Shown here in pieces: positions 1 through 12,293 of a stretch of 64,000 nucleotides of DNA. Where the stretch lies: the NCBI RefSeq assembly GCF_033958435.1, contig NC_134138.1:188081298-188145297 (forward strand), read 5' to 3'. The position numbers were made by a program, and so were the translations under genes. This stretch comes from Carettochelys insculpta. Its lineage: Eukaryota > Chordata > Testudines > Carettochelyidae. How positions within the stretch are numbered: the first letter of the stretch is position 1; each line of letters starts with the position of its first letter. The notes beneath the pieces are model-generated. The model ran no database searches, had not been told where the DNA came from, and saw nothing but the letters and a program-made list of their open reading frames with translations.

Positions 1-300
1 TAGATGTCTATCTAACATGCCCTTAAATATTTCCAATGATTGAAAACCCACAACCTCACTAGTCAATATATTCCAGTGTTTAACTACCCTAACAGTTTTT
101 CTTAATGTCCAGCCTAAATCTCTTTTGCTGCAGTTTAAGCCCATTGCTTCTTGTCCTATCCTCAAAGGATAAGAAGAGCAATTTTTCTCCCTTCTCCTTG
201 TAATACTCTTTTAGGTACTTGTAAACCGCTATCATGTCCCCTCTCAGTCTTCCTTTTTCATGAAATACTTTGTGATAGTTTTCCAAAGGCTTCTAGGGAT
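1..300 (-). mobile_element. CR1-type LINE fragment, 3' end
   Basis: On the minus strand this resembles the 3' part of CR1 retrotransposons: a run about an obtained 'AGGACAAGAAGCAATGGGCT' block, then a tract on 'learned' transcript lengths of failing similarity, matching the familiar CR1 tail that repeats across birds and reptiles. It is a 5'-truncated, diverged piece with no open reverse-transcriptase frame. The left part runs off the window. Recognition is from memory of the family, not from alignment. Confidence 0.65.
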
Positions 301-3300
301 GATCCACCTTACTTCCTTCACAGTAGGACACGTTCCAACTCTACTCCACAGGGATGTAGGCAGGAACAACTGATGTGAACAGGCTAGTGGCACGCAGGCC
401 CCTATGTGGCTTCTGGATGCCAGTAGCAGCTGTGCTCTTTGTGACTTTGTGACCTTCAGGAATGAGATACCAGCTAAAAATCACCAACACCTGAAGAAAA
501 CAGTACTCAGGGCTTCTCACACTTAAAAATGCTACAGGGCCTGAACTGCAGCTGTGCCACAATAGTGCTTGAGTATAGACATTACCTATCCCAATGGGAG
601 GGATTCTCCTATCAGTACAGTCACGCTGTCTCTGAGAGGCAGTAGCTAGACTGACGGAAAAATTCTTCCTTCAACTGAGAGACATTTACACAGTATCTTA
701 GGCCCACTAAACTACACTGGTCTGGGGCGTGGATTACAACACCGGAACATTACATAATCACCTTATTTAATACTCTAATGGGAATAAGAGAAGGGAACTG
801 AGAAATTTATGTTCTGTTTGCAGTTACAACAGAAAACAAAATTATAAATCTGTCTGTTTTATCTTTAAGTGCTGTCTTGTCGCTTTGACAGATTCCCCCT
901 CTGTGCCCACAGTATGCTGGACCCTAGTGAGGACAAGAAAGAAGTGGATTGGGGCTGATTTGTTCAGCAAGATCTTACAAGCCAGTGCTTTGCTGGACTG
1001 TGAATAGCGGGTGAAGATGGCAGACAACCTGGAAAAGACAAGAGCAGACTGGGGAAAGGCCCAGCAGTTCCAACTCTGAAATGATTTCCCACTGACCAGT
1101 AGAAAACCAACATGACAAATCTATAGTGCATGGTTACCATTTCCTTCTCAAATGTCAGTGCAGCTCTCATTCTAGAGTCCCTTCTCCAGAGGGCTGGTCT
1201 AAGCTTGGCATAGAAAACAAGAAATGTGACCTTTCACATCTCGATGTTCTGCAGCCACTGTTTGTTGTCCCAAATTATGATGAAATTGCACGAGTCAATG
1301 CTTATTTCTCAGGCCCCAAAGTTGTGCTCTGTCTTCTGCAGCACTTCTAAGAATTCAACCAACAATCTTTTACTGGTTTTCGCATTATCCCTCTGCAATT
1401 AGTCATCAGAGAATTCACCACGTTCTCCTTTGTTGTAGGTCTTCTCAAAGCTCTTCAACTACTGGATGATCATTTGCCCTGTGTTTGCAACATTCAAGAC
1501 AATATAGCAGAGCCCTGAAGATTTCATGCTTCTGTTAGAGCTCAGTAAAAACTGCCATGTGGGTATGGGGGATTTTAAAAACGTTATGAAAATTATGGGA
1601 TACCGATGGCATTATGAATGGAGACAGATGTATGATGGGCCCTAAACCCCTTGCTGCCAGTTGCATCCGAGTGACTTGTTTCTGCACTTACAGTGCATTG
1701 CAAAAACTTCCAGGTGCAGGGTGGAAGGGAGTAGCACCTATGAAGCTTTGTGCTCCTTTGTGATGCAAAGCAGCACTAATGCCCCTTTGTACCCTGTTGT
1801 GCTCACACAGCGCCAACACATGCAGTCAAATATGCACACATAGAAGTGACAGACTAACTGCGATGGCTTTACAACAATATAACGTACATCAACCAAAGCT
1901 TGCAGTGTAGACATGACTTCAGTTTCCCCCAGAGTTCTTTGGCCAAGACAGCTCGTAAGAATGTCCTGGCCCCTCAGCCAGACCACTCTGCAGAGTACTG
2001 CCCCATGCAGGACCTCCAAGTCCTTTCTCCTATATTCAAAATAAACATATAAATCAAGCTTTCAGCCTAACCAGGCTCCGCTGCTTTAGGCTGCTCTCTT
2101 TTTTCACCTCAGGCTTATGTGGGACCAGCTCCACAGAGCAGCACAGTCCTTTCCCCACTTAGGGTTTCAGGCAAGCTACAGCTCCTCAGGGCCTCTATCT
2201 GCAGTCAAGCACCTAGCTCATCTCTTCCCATCGTTCTTTCAGGATCTCTTTACTTCTTCTCCTCTGGGTCTCCTCTTCCTGAGCGGGCTCACGCAGCTCT
2301 AAATGCAAAAAAATGCTCACTCTCCCACAGCTGGGCTTTATTTTCAATTAGGCTGACTTCACACCTGAGGCAGGTTAATTGGTCTTCATTTCATATAGAC
2401 CTCTACTCAGTCTGTGTGGAATACACATCAAATCACAGGGCCATTTTTTCCAAGACTCTACAGTTTATGCACAGGAAGTCCATAGCTGCAAACAAATGGA
2501 GTGTTTGACATGCAGTAAGATATGGCGCTTGAATATGCACAGCTTGGGCCCTTTAGGTTTAAATTATTGCTTAGTGGCTTAATAAAGTGACTGACGGAGA
2601 GATACAGGGCCAGATCTTTGAGCTTTTAAAGGCTGCTTTGTGCCACTTTGTGATGCACAGCAGCAATAAAGCCAGCTCCAATGGCGAGTGGATGATGCCC
2701 TGCATGAAAAGGAATATTTTGTCAGTGTAGGGCCGGCACAGTGGCTCATGCATCTCTCTCCAAGCCATCCTATACAGTGAGGACAGGATTGAATAAGCCT
2801 GGGGACAGGGGAGAATATGTCTGGAGTGTCCCTAAAGGGGCTGCTTCAACAGCCTTTCGGGTTATGGTTACCTGTATGTACAAAGGAACTGCCTTGAGGG
2901 AAGTGAGCAAAGAGGATAATAATATTTTATTAGTGACAACCCACATAAGTAATAAATAGACACTGTACACAGATTTGCGAGTTCAGATTCCTAGCTTCAG
3001 ATACAGGAGTGTTACATGCACACAAACAGAATATACACATTTAGCAGATCATAACTTTTCAAATGATACCTTACAAGAGTGTTTTGCATAAAGCCTCTTC
3101 CAGTTTTGTATATTCTTAAACGTTTTCATAAAGCATAAGGAAGGCCCTGTGACAACATCCACATAACTTGCTCCCACATATCACAGTGACTAGAGTGCCT
3201 TACATATGTCTATAATAAACCCATGACCAAAGTGATAACTATATATGAATATTTTTCTGTAACACTTGTACAAGTCTACACTGATAATCAGTTCATTATA

Positions 3301-4754
3301 ATAAAACTGTGAAAATAGAAGGCATGTCTCAATAGTGATATCAGAGTATCTACCCATCCTATACAGTTTATACTACATATTCAAGTAGTCTCCTAAAATA
3401 TAGAGTTCAACAGGGTTGGGCGAAAAGGCTTTCTTGAAGGATTTCTCTCTCAGAAATTCCCCTTTACAGGACAAGTAGTAATGTACTTTCACTCGGGCTG
3501 TTTTTAACATCTATTGACCATAACTTCTAAGATTGACAATCAAAGTATTTTTGCCTTTTCTCAATCTTTTCAACTTATCAGAGAAAGAAATTTTGGGTTA
3601 TGGTTCATTTCTCCGCAAGTGGCTAGAAGCCACATTATATCACTGTTCTCCACTATAGATTCTCTTGTTCTCTTTTTCTCTATTTATAAATGAAAACAGA
3701 TGATCTCAATAAAAATAAATTCACTGAATTATGGTTTCCTTTATTCTAGTGGCATAGAAGTTTATATATAATTGGCACATAATTTCTTCCAGTGGTTTAA
3801 ACTTTTTTTTTAACTTGAAAAGGAACCATTCTTTTTAAGAACTTGATGGTTTCATTTCAATCCAGTCTGTCATATTTTCTGATGTTAGCAAATCAGTTGG
3901 CTGAATAGCACTGAATTGCAACACCATCCAAAAATCAGCAGAGTTCCAAAGCTTACCTTTTCTAATTCAATCATAAACCTGAAGCCTAGATTATAGCAGT
4001 AGATTGAGACGAGTGGTTTATCAGCAGTACAGGCATAAAACTTGGAATCAGATTTCTCTCTCGCTTAAATGAACGTAAATCCAGAACTTGGCTCTTAATT
4101 CTGTGAAGACATGCCTTGTGAGACATACCCCTCTGTATATTTAAAGTTAAAAGTGAAATGCATCTTAAAAGTTTAGCATTTTGGTCTTCTGCTACCACTC
4201 TGATGCCAAAAAACTGTCCATAGTTGTATTTAGTTAGGTATGGGTCAAGCAACATACAATTCGCAAGTCTATTACGTATTCCATGGACAAAGCTAGTGAA
4301 TGTCAATTTCAATAACTGACTGGCAGGCAAATGTAACAAATCCACTGTTATTTTTCCATTGGTCTTGAATTACAGTAAACTTTGCAAAAGGAAAGATCTT
4401 TCAACTTGGCTCCAAAACACAGGGCCAGATCCTCATCACATGGAAGCCAGTTTACTTCAGTGGAGCTACACAGTTATACCCATGAAGGATATGGGCTGTG
4501 ATGTTTTTTGGGGCCCACAGCTCTTTTACTATCACAAATTGCTTTTATAAAAGGGAAAAAACTAAGGTGTTCTTTAGATGTCATCCAACATGGATTGTAT
4601 GCGGACAACGTTCCTATTATATCATTGTAAAGAAAAAGATAACTGTGCGTGTCCATTGTTTCAGCAAGCATCTGAAAAGATCTTTCATGTTTACTTTACC
4701 ACAATTTACTTAAAGCAAAAAGAAGGAAACTTTCAGATTTATTATTGTATATAG
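301..4754. other. Gene-free AT-rich stretch
   Basis: No coding region can be supported; the open frames are short and without recognisable domains. Two segments, near 1736-1790 and 2620-2690, share a TTTGTGATGCA..CAGCAGCA pattern and may be fragments of one old dispersed repeat. Around 4414-4500 a CAGGGCCAGATCCTCA segment resembles an old palindromic repeat common in reptile and bird genomes. Confidence 0.4.
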
Positions 4755-5078
4755 CAGAGGTCAGCAACCCCTGGGACATGCACCAAGAGTGGCACACGAG
4801 CCAATTTTCATCGGCACACAAGGCGGGAGCTCAGCCCTACCCCTCCTCCCTCATGGAGCTTGCTCAAAGCCATGCCGCCTGTGGATTAACAAAAGACCAG
4901 CTAACGCTACCAACCACCATCTAAATGGTTAAGCTCTGCATTTAAGTTTCATTATCAATGAAGCTGTTGAAAGTAGGACTATTAGTGACTTTAAAAAGTA
5001 TCACTGGTGCTCAAACCATACATAGAGGTCAAAAGGTCAAAGTTCAGCACTCCACCTCAGAAAGGTTGCCAACCCCTG
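4755..5078. mobile_element. Non-autonomous hAT-like element
   Basis: A 324-bp element starts CAGAGGTCAGCAACCCCTGG and ends with GGTTGCCAACCCCTG, an imperfect terminal inverted repeat of hAT/Charlie type. It is flanked by 8-bp direct repeats that match at six of eight positions (GTATATAG at 4747-4754, GTACAGAG at 5079-5086), as expected of an aged hAT insertion. There is no coding frame; it would depend on a transposase made elsewhere. Confidence 0.75.
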
Positions 5079-5086
5079 GTACAGAG

Positions 5087-5829
5087 CTTACGTAATGCAG
5101 AAACAACCACGAGCTCATTCCCTACTATCACATTAAGAAATAACTGACTTTTACCAATCCCGCTCTACTTCAACCTACATGAAACTTGCTCCACTTTTCT
5201 CATGAAACGTAAATTCACTTGATAGTGTGCACATTCTGGGCCTTCTAAAAGTCTCACATATTAGGGTGCATAATCAAATTGGGAAGATGTAATAAAGTAA
5301 CATACAGTGAACCAGAGCCTGCATCCTTTAGAGTCAACTGCAAATGCAACCACTGACCAAAACAGCAAAATTAAGCAAGCTGAATGTCGATAAAGAATCT
5401 CTCACTAATTTTCACATGGAATTTTCAAGTTTTGAAATTCCGTACTAGTAGAAGCAAGTTCACATTATTTGGCAATAAATATTTTCTCAAACAGCTCCCA
5501 GTCTCCTCAGCTTAAGCTACTCTCAGCTTTTTCTGCTCTCAGATCTGTCCCTGGTTCTCCTCCTACTCTGGCTGTGATGGTTAATACTGTTGGTGACCAG
5601 TCTGAAGATGTGGAAATGCATGATATAATCAGGACAGGAGAGACAGATAAGCTAGAGATTCTGGATAAGCCCCCATGCTTCTTTCTTTGGCAGATCATTT
5701 CAAATCAATGTTTGTTTATATGTTTTCACTGAAACAAATAAGGAATATGAATTTACTCCTTTAAGATAATACAGGTGCCTAAAGGCTGCAGTGTTCAATT
5801 TTAAGGTTACATTTACTTATATGTATTGT
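5087..5829. other. No gene seen
   Basis: Unique-looking AT-rich sequence. A frame at 5469-5732 has no recognisable domain or codon signature. Confidence 0.35.
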
Positions 5830-6480
5830 GGCAGACCATAAGTTGCAGCCAGCAAATGTCTGAGGGAGGATGAACATTTTGGGTGCTGGAGGAACTCCTT
5901 TTTGTTCCCCTTCTAAGTTCCCAGCGGGTGCAGACCTGCAGGCTGGATAGGCTGCTAGGGCTCATTAGGAGTCAGCCAGCAGCTGCTTGCAATTAAGCAC
6001 CTGCTACCAGTTAAGGCCTCCAGGCAGCAGGGCAGAAGAGCGGTGCCCAGACAGGAGGAGGCTGGACGGTTCTGACAAGGGCAGAGAAGAACAGGCCTGA
6101 GTGAAGCTGAGGGATGCCAGCCACCAGGCACCAGAGGGAAGTGGTGGGGGCAGAGGCCCAGGGAAAGGTTGCTGCTGTGGAGCAGGGGCAGAAGTCCTGC
6201 TAGCTCCCTCTCTTCCTAGGGTCCCTGGGCTGGAGTCCAGGGCAGTGGGTGGGACTGGACTCCCCCCGCCCTTCCCCTGGAGGGGTACCCAACTTGCCCC
6301 AAACTGGGGTGGCCCGAGACCAGTGGAGAGGGCCCGTTCAAGACTGGCCTATGATGAAAATGACTTGATAAAGGGAGACCGTTGCCTTTGGGAAGCCCCA
6401 GGGCAACAAAGGGGCCTCTCTGAGTCTCTGAGGCACACAAGGGGCCACTTGGAAATGCAGGACCCCTAAGGAACAGACAA
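5830..6480. repeat. GC-rich block, probable unclassified interspersed repeat
   Basis: This block rises sharply in GC against its AT-rich surroundings and is rich in CAGCAGG/GGCCAGG words. It looks like an inserted element, possibly a solo LTR or a piece of one, but I see no clear terminal repeats or target duplication. A short TG/TA tract follows at 6497-6521. The frames inside it look like by-products of GC content. Confidence 0.3.
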
Positions 6481-6521
6481 GGGGTCTGTCCAGTATATGT
6501 GTGTGTGTATATCTATATATA

Positions 6522-7107
6522 GTGAAGGAATGCACTGTAACTGCCTTCACTGCAATTGTAACTTTTAGGTTTTAAGTGAACTAGTGCTTTCCATCACAAA
6601 CAGATTGCCAGTTACCTTGAGAGGAATTTTTTTGACTCTTTAATCTTTTCCCATTAAAAATGAATTAGTTTTAGAAAATTTTAACAGTACGAACAAATGT
6701 TTTGCATGTGAACACGGGAATCCTACTTCTCAGTTCATTTATATCATGCAGACAAACATACCCTGTATTACAAAGCACACCTTGTTGTGTGGTATAACTT
6801 GCAAAAATATTATCACAGCAAATTTATAACATACCATTAGCAATAGGATAATAAACATGGTTAACAAAAGTTCTGCAGTTGGCAAGGTCATTGCTCCATC
6901 TTATATTGAGCTAGTGTCAAGTTAAGATAAACTCACTTCTTTAATTAAAAAATCCTAATCCCAGGGGATTATAGATTTCTAAATGTGAAACTTTTTCAGT
7001 AGAAACAATCAGAGGAAGCAGCAAAAAGGAAATGAACAGAAGCAGATTTTTTTCCTATTTTACCTGTTAGGAAAGCCATTTTTATTTCTTACACTTCATC
7101 ATATGTC
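6522..7107. other. No gene seen
   Basis: AT-rich sequence with no recognised repeat or coding signal before the Harbinger insertion. Confidence 0.35.
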
Positions 7108-7110
7108 AAA

Positions 7111-7767
7111 AGCTGCGTCTACACGTGCACGCTACTTCGAAGTAGCGGCACCAACTTCGACGTTAGGCGGCGAGACGTCGAAGTCGCTAACCTCATGAGG
7201 AGATAGGAATAGCGCCCTACTTCGACGTTCAACGTCGAAGTAGGGACCGTGTAGACGATCCGCGTCCCGCAACGTCGAAATTGCTGGGTCCTCCATGGCG
7301 GCCATCAGCTGGGGGGTTGAGAGATGCTCTCTCTCCAGCCCCTGCGGGGCTCTATGGTCACCGTGGGCAGCAGCCCTTAGCCCAGGGCTTCTGGCTGCTT
7401 CTGCGGCAGCTGGGGATCTATGCTGCAGGCACAGGGTCTGCAACCAGTTGTCAGCTCTGTGTGTCTTGTGTTGTTTAGTGCAACTGTGTCTGGGAGGGGC
7501 CCTTTAAGGGAGCGGCTTGCTGTTGAGTCCGCCCTGTGACCCTGTCTGCAGCTGTGCCTGGCATCCCTATTTCGATGTGTGCTACTTTGACGTGTAGACG
7601 TTCCCTCGCTGCGCCTATTTCGATGTTGGGCTGAGCAACGTCGAAGTTGAACATCGACGTTGCTGGCCCTGGAGGACGTGTAGACGTTATTCATCGAAAT
7701 AGACTATTTCGATGTCGAAACATCGAAATAAGCTATTTCGATGTTGGCTGCACGTGTAGACGTAGCC
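7111..7767 (-). mobile_element. Internally deleted Harbinger element (MITE-like), with TSD AAA
   Basis: A 657-bp copy with Harbinger ends: AGCTGCGTCTACACGTGCAC at the left and GTGCACGTGTAGACGTAGCC-like at the right, flanked by AAA at 7108-7110 and 7768-7770. Read on the minus strand it matches the left, transposase-side end of copy A, then jumps to the Myb-side end. Nearly all of both genes is deleted. The CCCTTAAAGGG promoter motif survives (as CCCTTTAAGGG near 7500-7510), as does a decayed piece of the glutamine-rich transposase start in which ATG has become ATA. Same deletion type as the copy at 50,470-51,180. Confidence 0.88.
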
Positions 7768-7770
7768 AAA

Positions 7771-8088
7771 ATGGCCCAGTTAAGAAATGTATTATCTCCT
7801 GAATTTATCATTTCAAGAAAAAAAAAACTAAAACTAAAGTTCTGTGCAATGCCAAGCTATAAGCTACTAAGAAAATGTGTTTCCCTGACTCAGAGACCAC
7901 AAAAAATAAAAACAAAATATAACAAAAGGGATAAAATTGAAAAAGTGAGCTACATAAAACTGACCAATTCAGAAAAATCTAAATCTTACCAGAATTCATT
8001 ATCCACTGCCATCCCTGAGAGAACATGGGCCTTTATGTGTACTACTAATGAGAAAAATCACCACCACCTTCTAAGACATACAACTAAC
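7771..8088. other. No gene seen
   Basis: A lysine-rich open frame starts inside the preceding transposon and runs through A-rich DNA to 8121. It looks like a chance frame. Confidence 0.4.
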
Positions 8089-8090
8089 TA

Positions 8091-9090
8091 CACTCATCCC
8101 TTGCTATACAAGCACAATTAGTTCCCAACTTTCTGCTCATAGGTGAAAACTCATAACAGGGACACTAAATTTCCATTAAAATATGGGTAAAAGTCTCTGA
8201 TAGGTCTGATTGGTTCCAAGTGCTTGGAGTGGCGGCAGGTGGGGCTGCTTTTGAAAGGTAAATGAACCTGGGGTTGTGCAGGGGTTAAAGGCTGAGAGCA
8301 GTTTGCGGAGATGAGTGGGAGGGAGGGTTAAAACCTGGTGGCGGGTTGGGTCTGGGGGCAGGGGGTGGATTTCAGACTCCTACAGGTTGGGTTTGCGGGA
8401 CTGGCCAGTGGGGGTTAAGGCTGTGATGGCTTTGGTCTGCAGGGCTGGTGCGGGGGAGGGGGGAGTTTAAGGCTGTGACAGTTTTGGTCTGCGGGGCCAG
8501 CAGGTTACGCTGCTGTGGTTTAGGTGTGTGGGGCTGGTGGGGGGAGGGTTAAGGTTGTGGCCATTTGGGGTCTGTGAGGCTGACGGGGAGGGTTAACTTG
8601 CGGTTGTTTGGGTGCGTGGGGCTGGTGGGGGGTGGTTAGGTTGTGGTCGTTTGGGTGCGCAGTGCTGGCAGGGGTGGGGTTTAGGTTGCAGTGGTTTAGG
8701 TCTGCAGGGCCAGTGGAGGGTATTAAGGTTGCAGTGGTTTGGGTGCTCAGGGCCAGCAGGGGTCGGGGTTTAAGGTTGTGGCAGTTTGTGCAGGGCCAGC
8801 AGGGGGTTTAGGTTTTGGAGGTTTGGGTGCATGGGACCAGCGGGGTGTGGGGAGGGAAAGGTTGCAGTGGTTTGGGGACTGTGGGGCCAGTGGGGGGGTC
8901 GAGCTGCGGCAGGTTGGGGCCACGGGGCCAGTGGAGGGGTCAGGCTGCAACGGGTTGGAGCTCCAGGGTGGGGATTAGGCTCGTATTAGTGTGAGGAGTT
9001 CACTTGTCCAGTGAACACAAGGTAAGTATATGTGTCCCTCATTTAAGTGAGTACTCGTAAATGAAGTACTCATTTAATGAGGGATGAGTG
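8091..9090. mobile_element. pogo/Tigger-like non-autonomous element with internal minisatellite
   Basis: A 1000-bp element starts CACTCATCCCTTGCTATA and ends TTTAATGAGGGATGAGTG, giving an inverted repeat of the CANTCATCCCTCG type found in pogo/Tigger elements, and is flanked by TA on both sides (8089-8090 and 9091-9092). Between the ends lies a G-rich tandem array. Two related copies lie at 34,726-35,649 and 43,936-44,529, also flanked by TA. No transposase frame is present. Confidence 0.8.
8330..8975. repeat. G-rich minisatellite inside the pogo-like element
   Basis: About a dozen or more degenerate units of roughly 40-50 bp, with the pattern GGTT(A/T)AGG..GTGG..GGTCTGCGGGGCCAG(C/T)GGGG in variable form. 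The G-runs lie on the plus strand. The frames through it on both strands reflect the repeat and not a gene. Confidence 0.75.
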
Positions 9091-9092
9091 TA

Positions 9093-10711
9093 CCCCGTAC
9101 TTGTCTTCTCCTTAGCGTACACACGTGCCTCAGGTAACGTGTGACCAAGATTCATTATTGAATCTGGTCCACTTACTGAATCATTAGCTTTCCCAACCAG
9201 GCACGGGTACTGATGGGGAGTATGATGTGAACTTTCATATACCTCCTGCCCCTGCTCCTCCTCAGACCTATTGTTACATCTCCAAACTTACATTATGAGG
9301 CAAAATTTTTGAAAAAGTGCACTGCACACTATGGACATCGTGTTAGTAGCACTAAATGACAGCTTCCTTATAACTATAAATACTGGCTGTATCTTCCTAC
9401 TCATTCTACTAGATCGCTCTACAGTCTTCTGACTTGGTAGTTCACAAGGTTTCCAGCCTTCATAATACAAAGGAAGTAGATGGTGTGGTGTTAACATGTG
9501 TCCAATTGTTCATTTTTGGCAGAACCCAGACGGTAGTGATGAGTAGCAGTTCCTTTCCTATGCACAGATTTTCATCTACAGGTGAAAAGGTTTTTTAACT
9601 CTTTTCTCTCAGCAATCATCCTGAGACTCTCATTGCAAGAAGGCAGAAACATTAATAAGGTTTCAAGAAGGATTTGGCATTTAGCTGGGCTTGGCCATGA
9701 GAATACTTATGCAATTATCTTGATTTATCAGTGGAATAACTCACGAGTAAAATTACTAATCTATGTAAGTGCTTGAAAGATCAGGCTCTAAGGTTCTTCA
9801 TGTTCTGCAGCCTCCACAAAATGTGGTGATTGTTTCATTCTTCAGTTCTCAGTCACATAGCTTTTCTGTATATGTGAAAGAGTTCATGTGTCATTTGGTG
9901 ACATCGTACAGCAGGGGATGAATCATGTCTGGTCTCCCCTCCGCACCCCTTGATCTTCTAAAGTGATAGGGAAGGAGACTAGTCAAGTGTGCAGACCAGA
10001 AAATTACCAGAACAGTTAGTCTTTGATGTCTCATTCAGGAGTTTGTCAGAGACATTGTAAGAAAGCCAAAATTAGGTATGTGGCTGAACTTAGGCAAGCT
10101 GGCTCATTCAGTACAGTACAAATAAAGGTTTTAATTCAGAAACCCTGTAGAATATAGTAACAATTGTTATAAACCTGAGACAGAAGCATAATATTTACTC
10201 TTGAATTTAAACAACATTACCAGCCCTCGTTATAATTATTTGATTTGAACACATGAAAAACCTGCATAAACATGATTAGGTACATCATGAGCATAATGAC
10301 ACACAGATAGAAGCATTTAAGAGTTGCAAATTCTTTTCTTCTTCTGTAAAGACTTGAATTCATAATCCTAGAGATCTCTGGTATACACTGAACTCTGCTA
10401 CAGAGGTGGTACATGAACTTGGGTGGTCATTTTAATTTCTCTCAGCTTATCTCAGCTTTTCCTGTGAGTTTGCCTCAGAGGTGCTTGCTCCAGGTAGTAC
10501 AGAACATTAACCCTCAGTAGACTAATTAGCACTTGATGAAAGTGATTTAACTTATTGCTATAACCTAATTAAATTACCCTATATTGCAGTGTTGACTAGT
10601 AAATTGGGAATCCCAGTAGCAATACCAGGAAAGGTGTTAGAAGGCTGGTACATGAAGATCTGCAGTTACTGGACTACAGTACTTTTAGCTGACTACGTAA
10701 GCATGTTCAGG
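9093..10711. other. No gene seen
   Basis: AT-rich, apparently unique DNA. No frame, splice pattern or repeat that I recognise. Confidence 0.35.
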
Positions 10712-10985
10712 GGCATATCTGCACTATGAGGAAGATTGACTGTGGTGGCATCTAACTTTCGGAGTTTGATTTAGTGTGCCTGGTTAAATTGAACTCAGAG
10801 GGCTCCCCCATTGGCACTGGTACTCCTGTGTCTTGCGAGGAGCAAGGAAAGTTGACTGGACCTCCAACAGTGGAGACGATGCAGAAGCTCAAATTAAGGT
10901 ACATTGATTGCAACTATGTAATTAAAGTTGCATATCTGAGTTGCATATCTGAATCCAACCTTCCCTTTTAGTGTAGACCTGGCCT
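10712..10985. mobile_element. Small non-autonomous DNA element
   Basis: The left end reads GGGCATATCTGCACTA and the right end TAGTGTAGACCTGGCC, an imperfect inverted pair. The interior shares several words with 29,135-29,419, including TTGCGAGGAG and the right end TAG(T)GTAGACCTGGCCT, so the two are copies of one family. No coding capacity. Confidence 0.6.
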
Positions 10986-11850
10986 TAGATGATGCTAGAG
11001 CTTGCTGCTAAATGTACAAAATACCTTTTTAATGACAAGTTTAAACCCTAAAAGCAATGGCTTGCACGAAAGCCACCAATGGGATCCTTTCTGCTGAAAC
11101 CAACAGAGTTGCATGAACCCATCACCTGCCTTACACAAAAGTGTTAGGGAAATGTTGTAAACCAGCTTTCACAGACAAAAATGGTAGACAAGGGACATAA
11201 GGTGATTCCTTATTAACTTGAACTGACTGCTCATGCTGCTTTTTGCAGTTGAGAAGGGGAAGTTAGCCCCACAAAGCCACTATGTTTCCATCCCCACTAT
11301 GTGGGTATGTAGAAAGGGATAGGATGGGGAGAGGAAGGGAAGCCTTAGCTCCACTGCCCAGTCAGCATTGTAGTTTGTGCCAGCTAGTTCAGACATACAC
11401 TGCATGGGGTACTGACCAGGAGCAACTTACTTCTTCCATGGAACAGCAGGGAGATTGGGGTGAAGTGTAGATTAACAAAGTCACAATCTCCCTCACAAAA
11501 TGCTCCAAACCACGACCTAGCAGCTATTCTGTAGTTTGGGCAGTCCATTAAAGCTATACACATATTGTTTTTCTCAGGCAGTCTTTACTTCTATGTGCAG
11601 GATTATTTGGACTTTAGTGGGAGCTGAGCATGGCCAGCCTTCAGGAGCTTTCCAAGGTCTTGTGTGATCAAGTTCCAAAACTATTTCTACCAGGGGCCTG
11701 CAACTCTTACAGCAGGCTTATAAAATTTTTTTCTGAATAAAAATGAAATACATGAAGATCTGAAAATAAGAGCCGATAGACTTTTCAAAGTAGCTGTACA
11801 CAGCTGACATATATTTATAGTCCGATATAAAGAATGCTTTAAATTAGCAC
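10986..11850. other. No gene seen
   Basis: Mostly AT-rich sequence with no recognised gene or repeat. Confidence 0.35.
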
Positions 11851-11852
11851 TA

Positions 11853-12291
11853 CAGGTTGGCCCTTCCTGATCTATCACCCTCAGAAATGACCAGTCCTGA
11901 ATCAGGAATTTGGCCAGACCAGGGGAGGTCAAAACAGGCCCCTCTGCTGCTGGCCTCAGCACTCCACTCATGGCGGACTGCTGGCCTCTCGGCCCCTGGA
12001 CTCCCCTCCAGGCTGCTGGCCACAGCCACCAGGCTCCACCAAGCTCCCAGCCAAGCTTTCTGCTGCCAAGTTCCTGGCCACCCAGCTCCACTGGCAGCCA
12101 TTGCCCCCACTACCGGCTGACTTGCTGCCATCCTCTCTAGTCTAGGACTTCATGGTTCAGCAACATCTGTGGTGCAGCATCCTCAGAGATCCCATGTGTG
12201 CTGTGGAGTTGGAGCACTCATGTGGAAAAACTATCGAGCAGGAGCACGGATGTTACTGAATCAGAGTCCCAGACTAGAGAGGTTCAACCTG
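11853..12291. mobile_element. Tigger-like non-autonomous element
   Basis: The left end CAGGTTGGCCCTTCCTGATC and right end GACTAGAGAGGTTCAACCTG are imperfect inverted repeats. Both flanks are TA (11,851-11,852 and 12,292-12,293), the duplication made by Tc1/mariner/pogo elements. The 439-bp interior is GC-rich with CTGCTGGCC repeats and no transposase. Confidence 0.8.
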
Positions 12292-12293
12292 TA

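Noticed and set aside
3986..4345. A 119-codon minus-strand frame.
   Set aside because: No recognisable domain, no splice context and a composition typical of AT-rich non-coding DNA.
7741..8121. A 126-codon lysine-rich frame starting at the edge of the Harbinger MITE.
   Set aside because: It joins transposon end sequence to A-rich unique DNA and ends inside a pogo-like element. No gene structure.
8330..8975. The regularly repeated G-rich array considered as a CRISPR-like array.
   Set aside because: Units are tandem and degenerate with no unique spacers, and the setting is vertebrate. It is a minisatellite.
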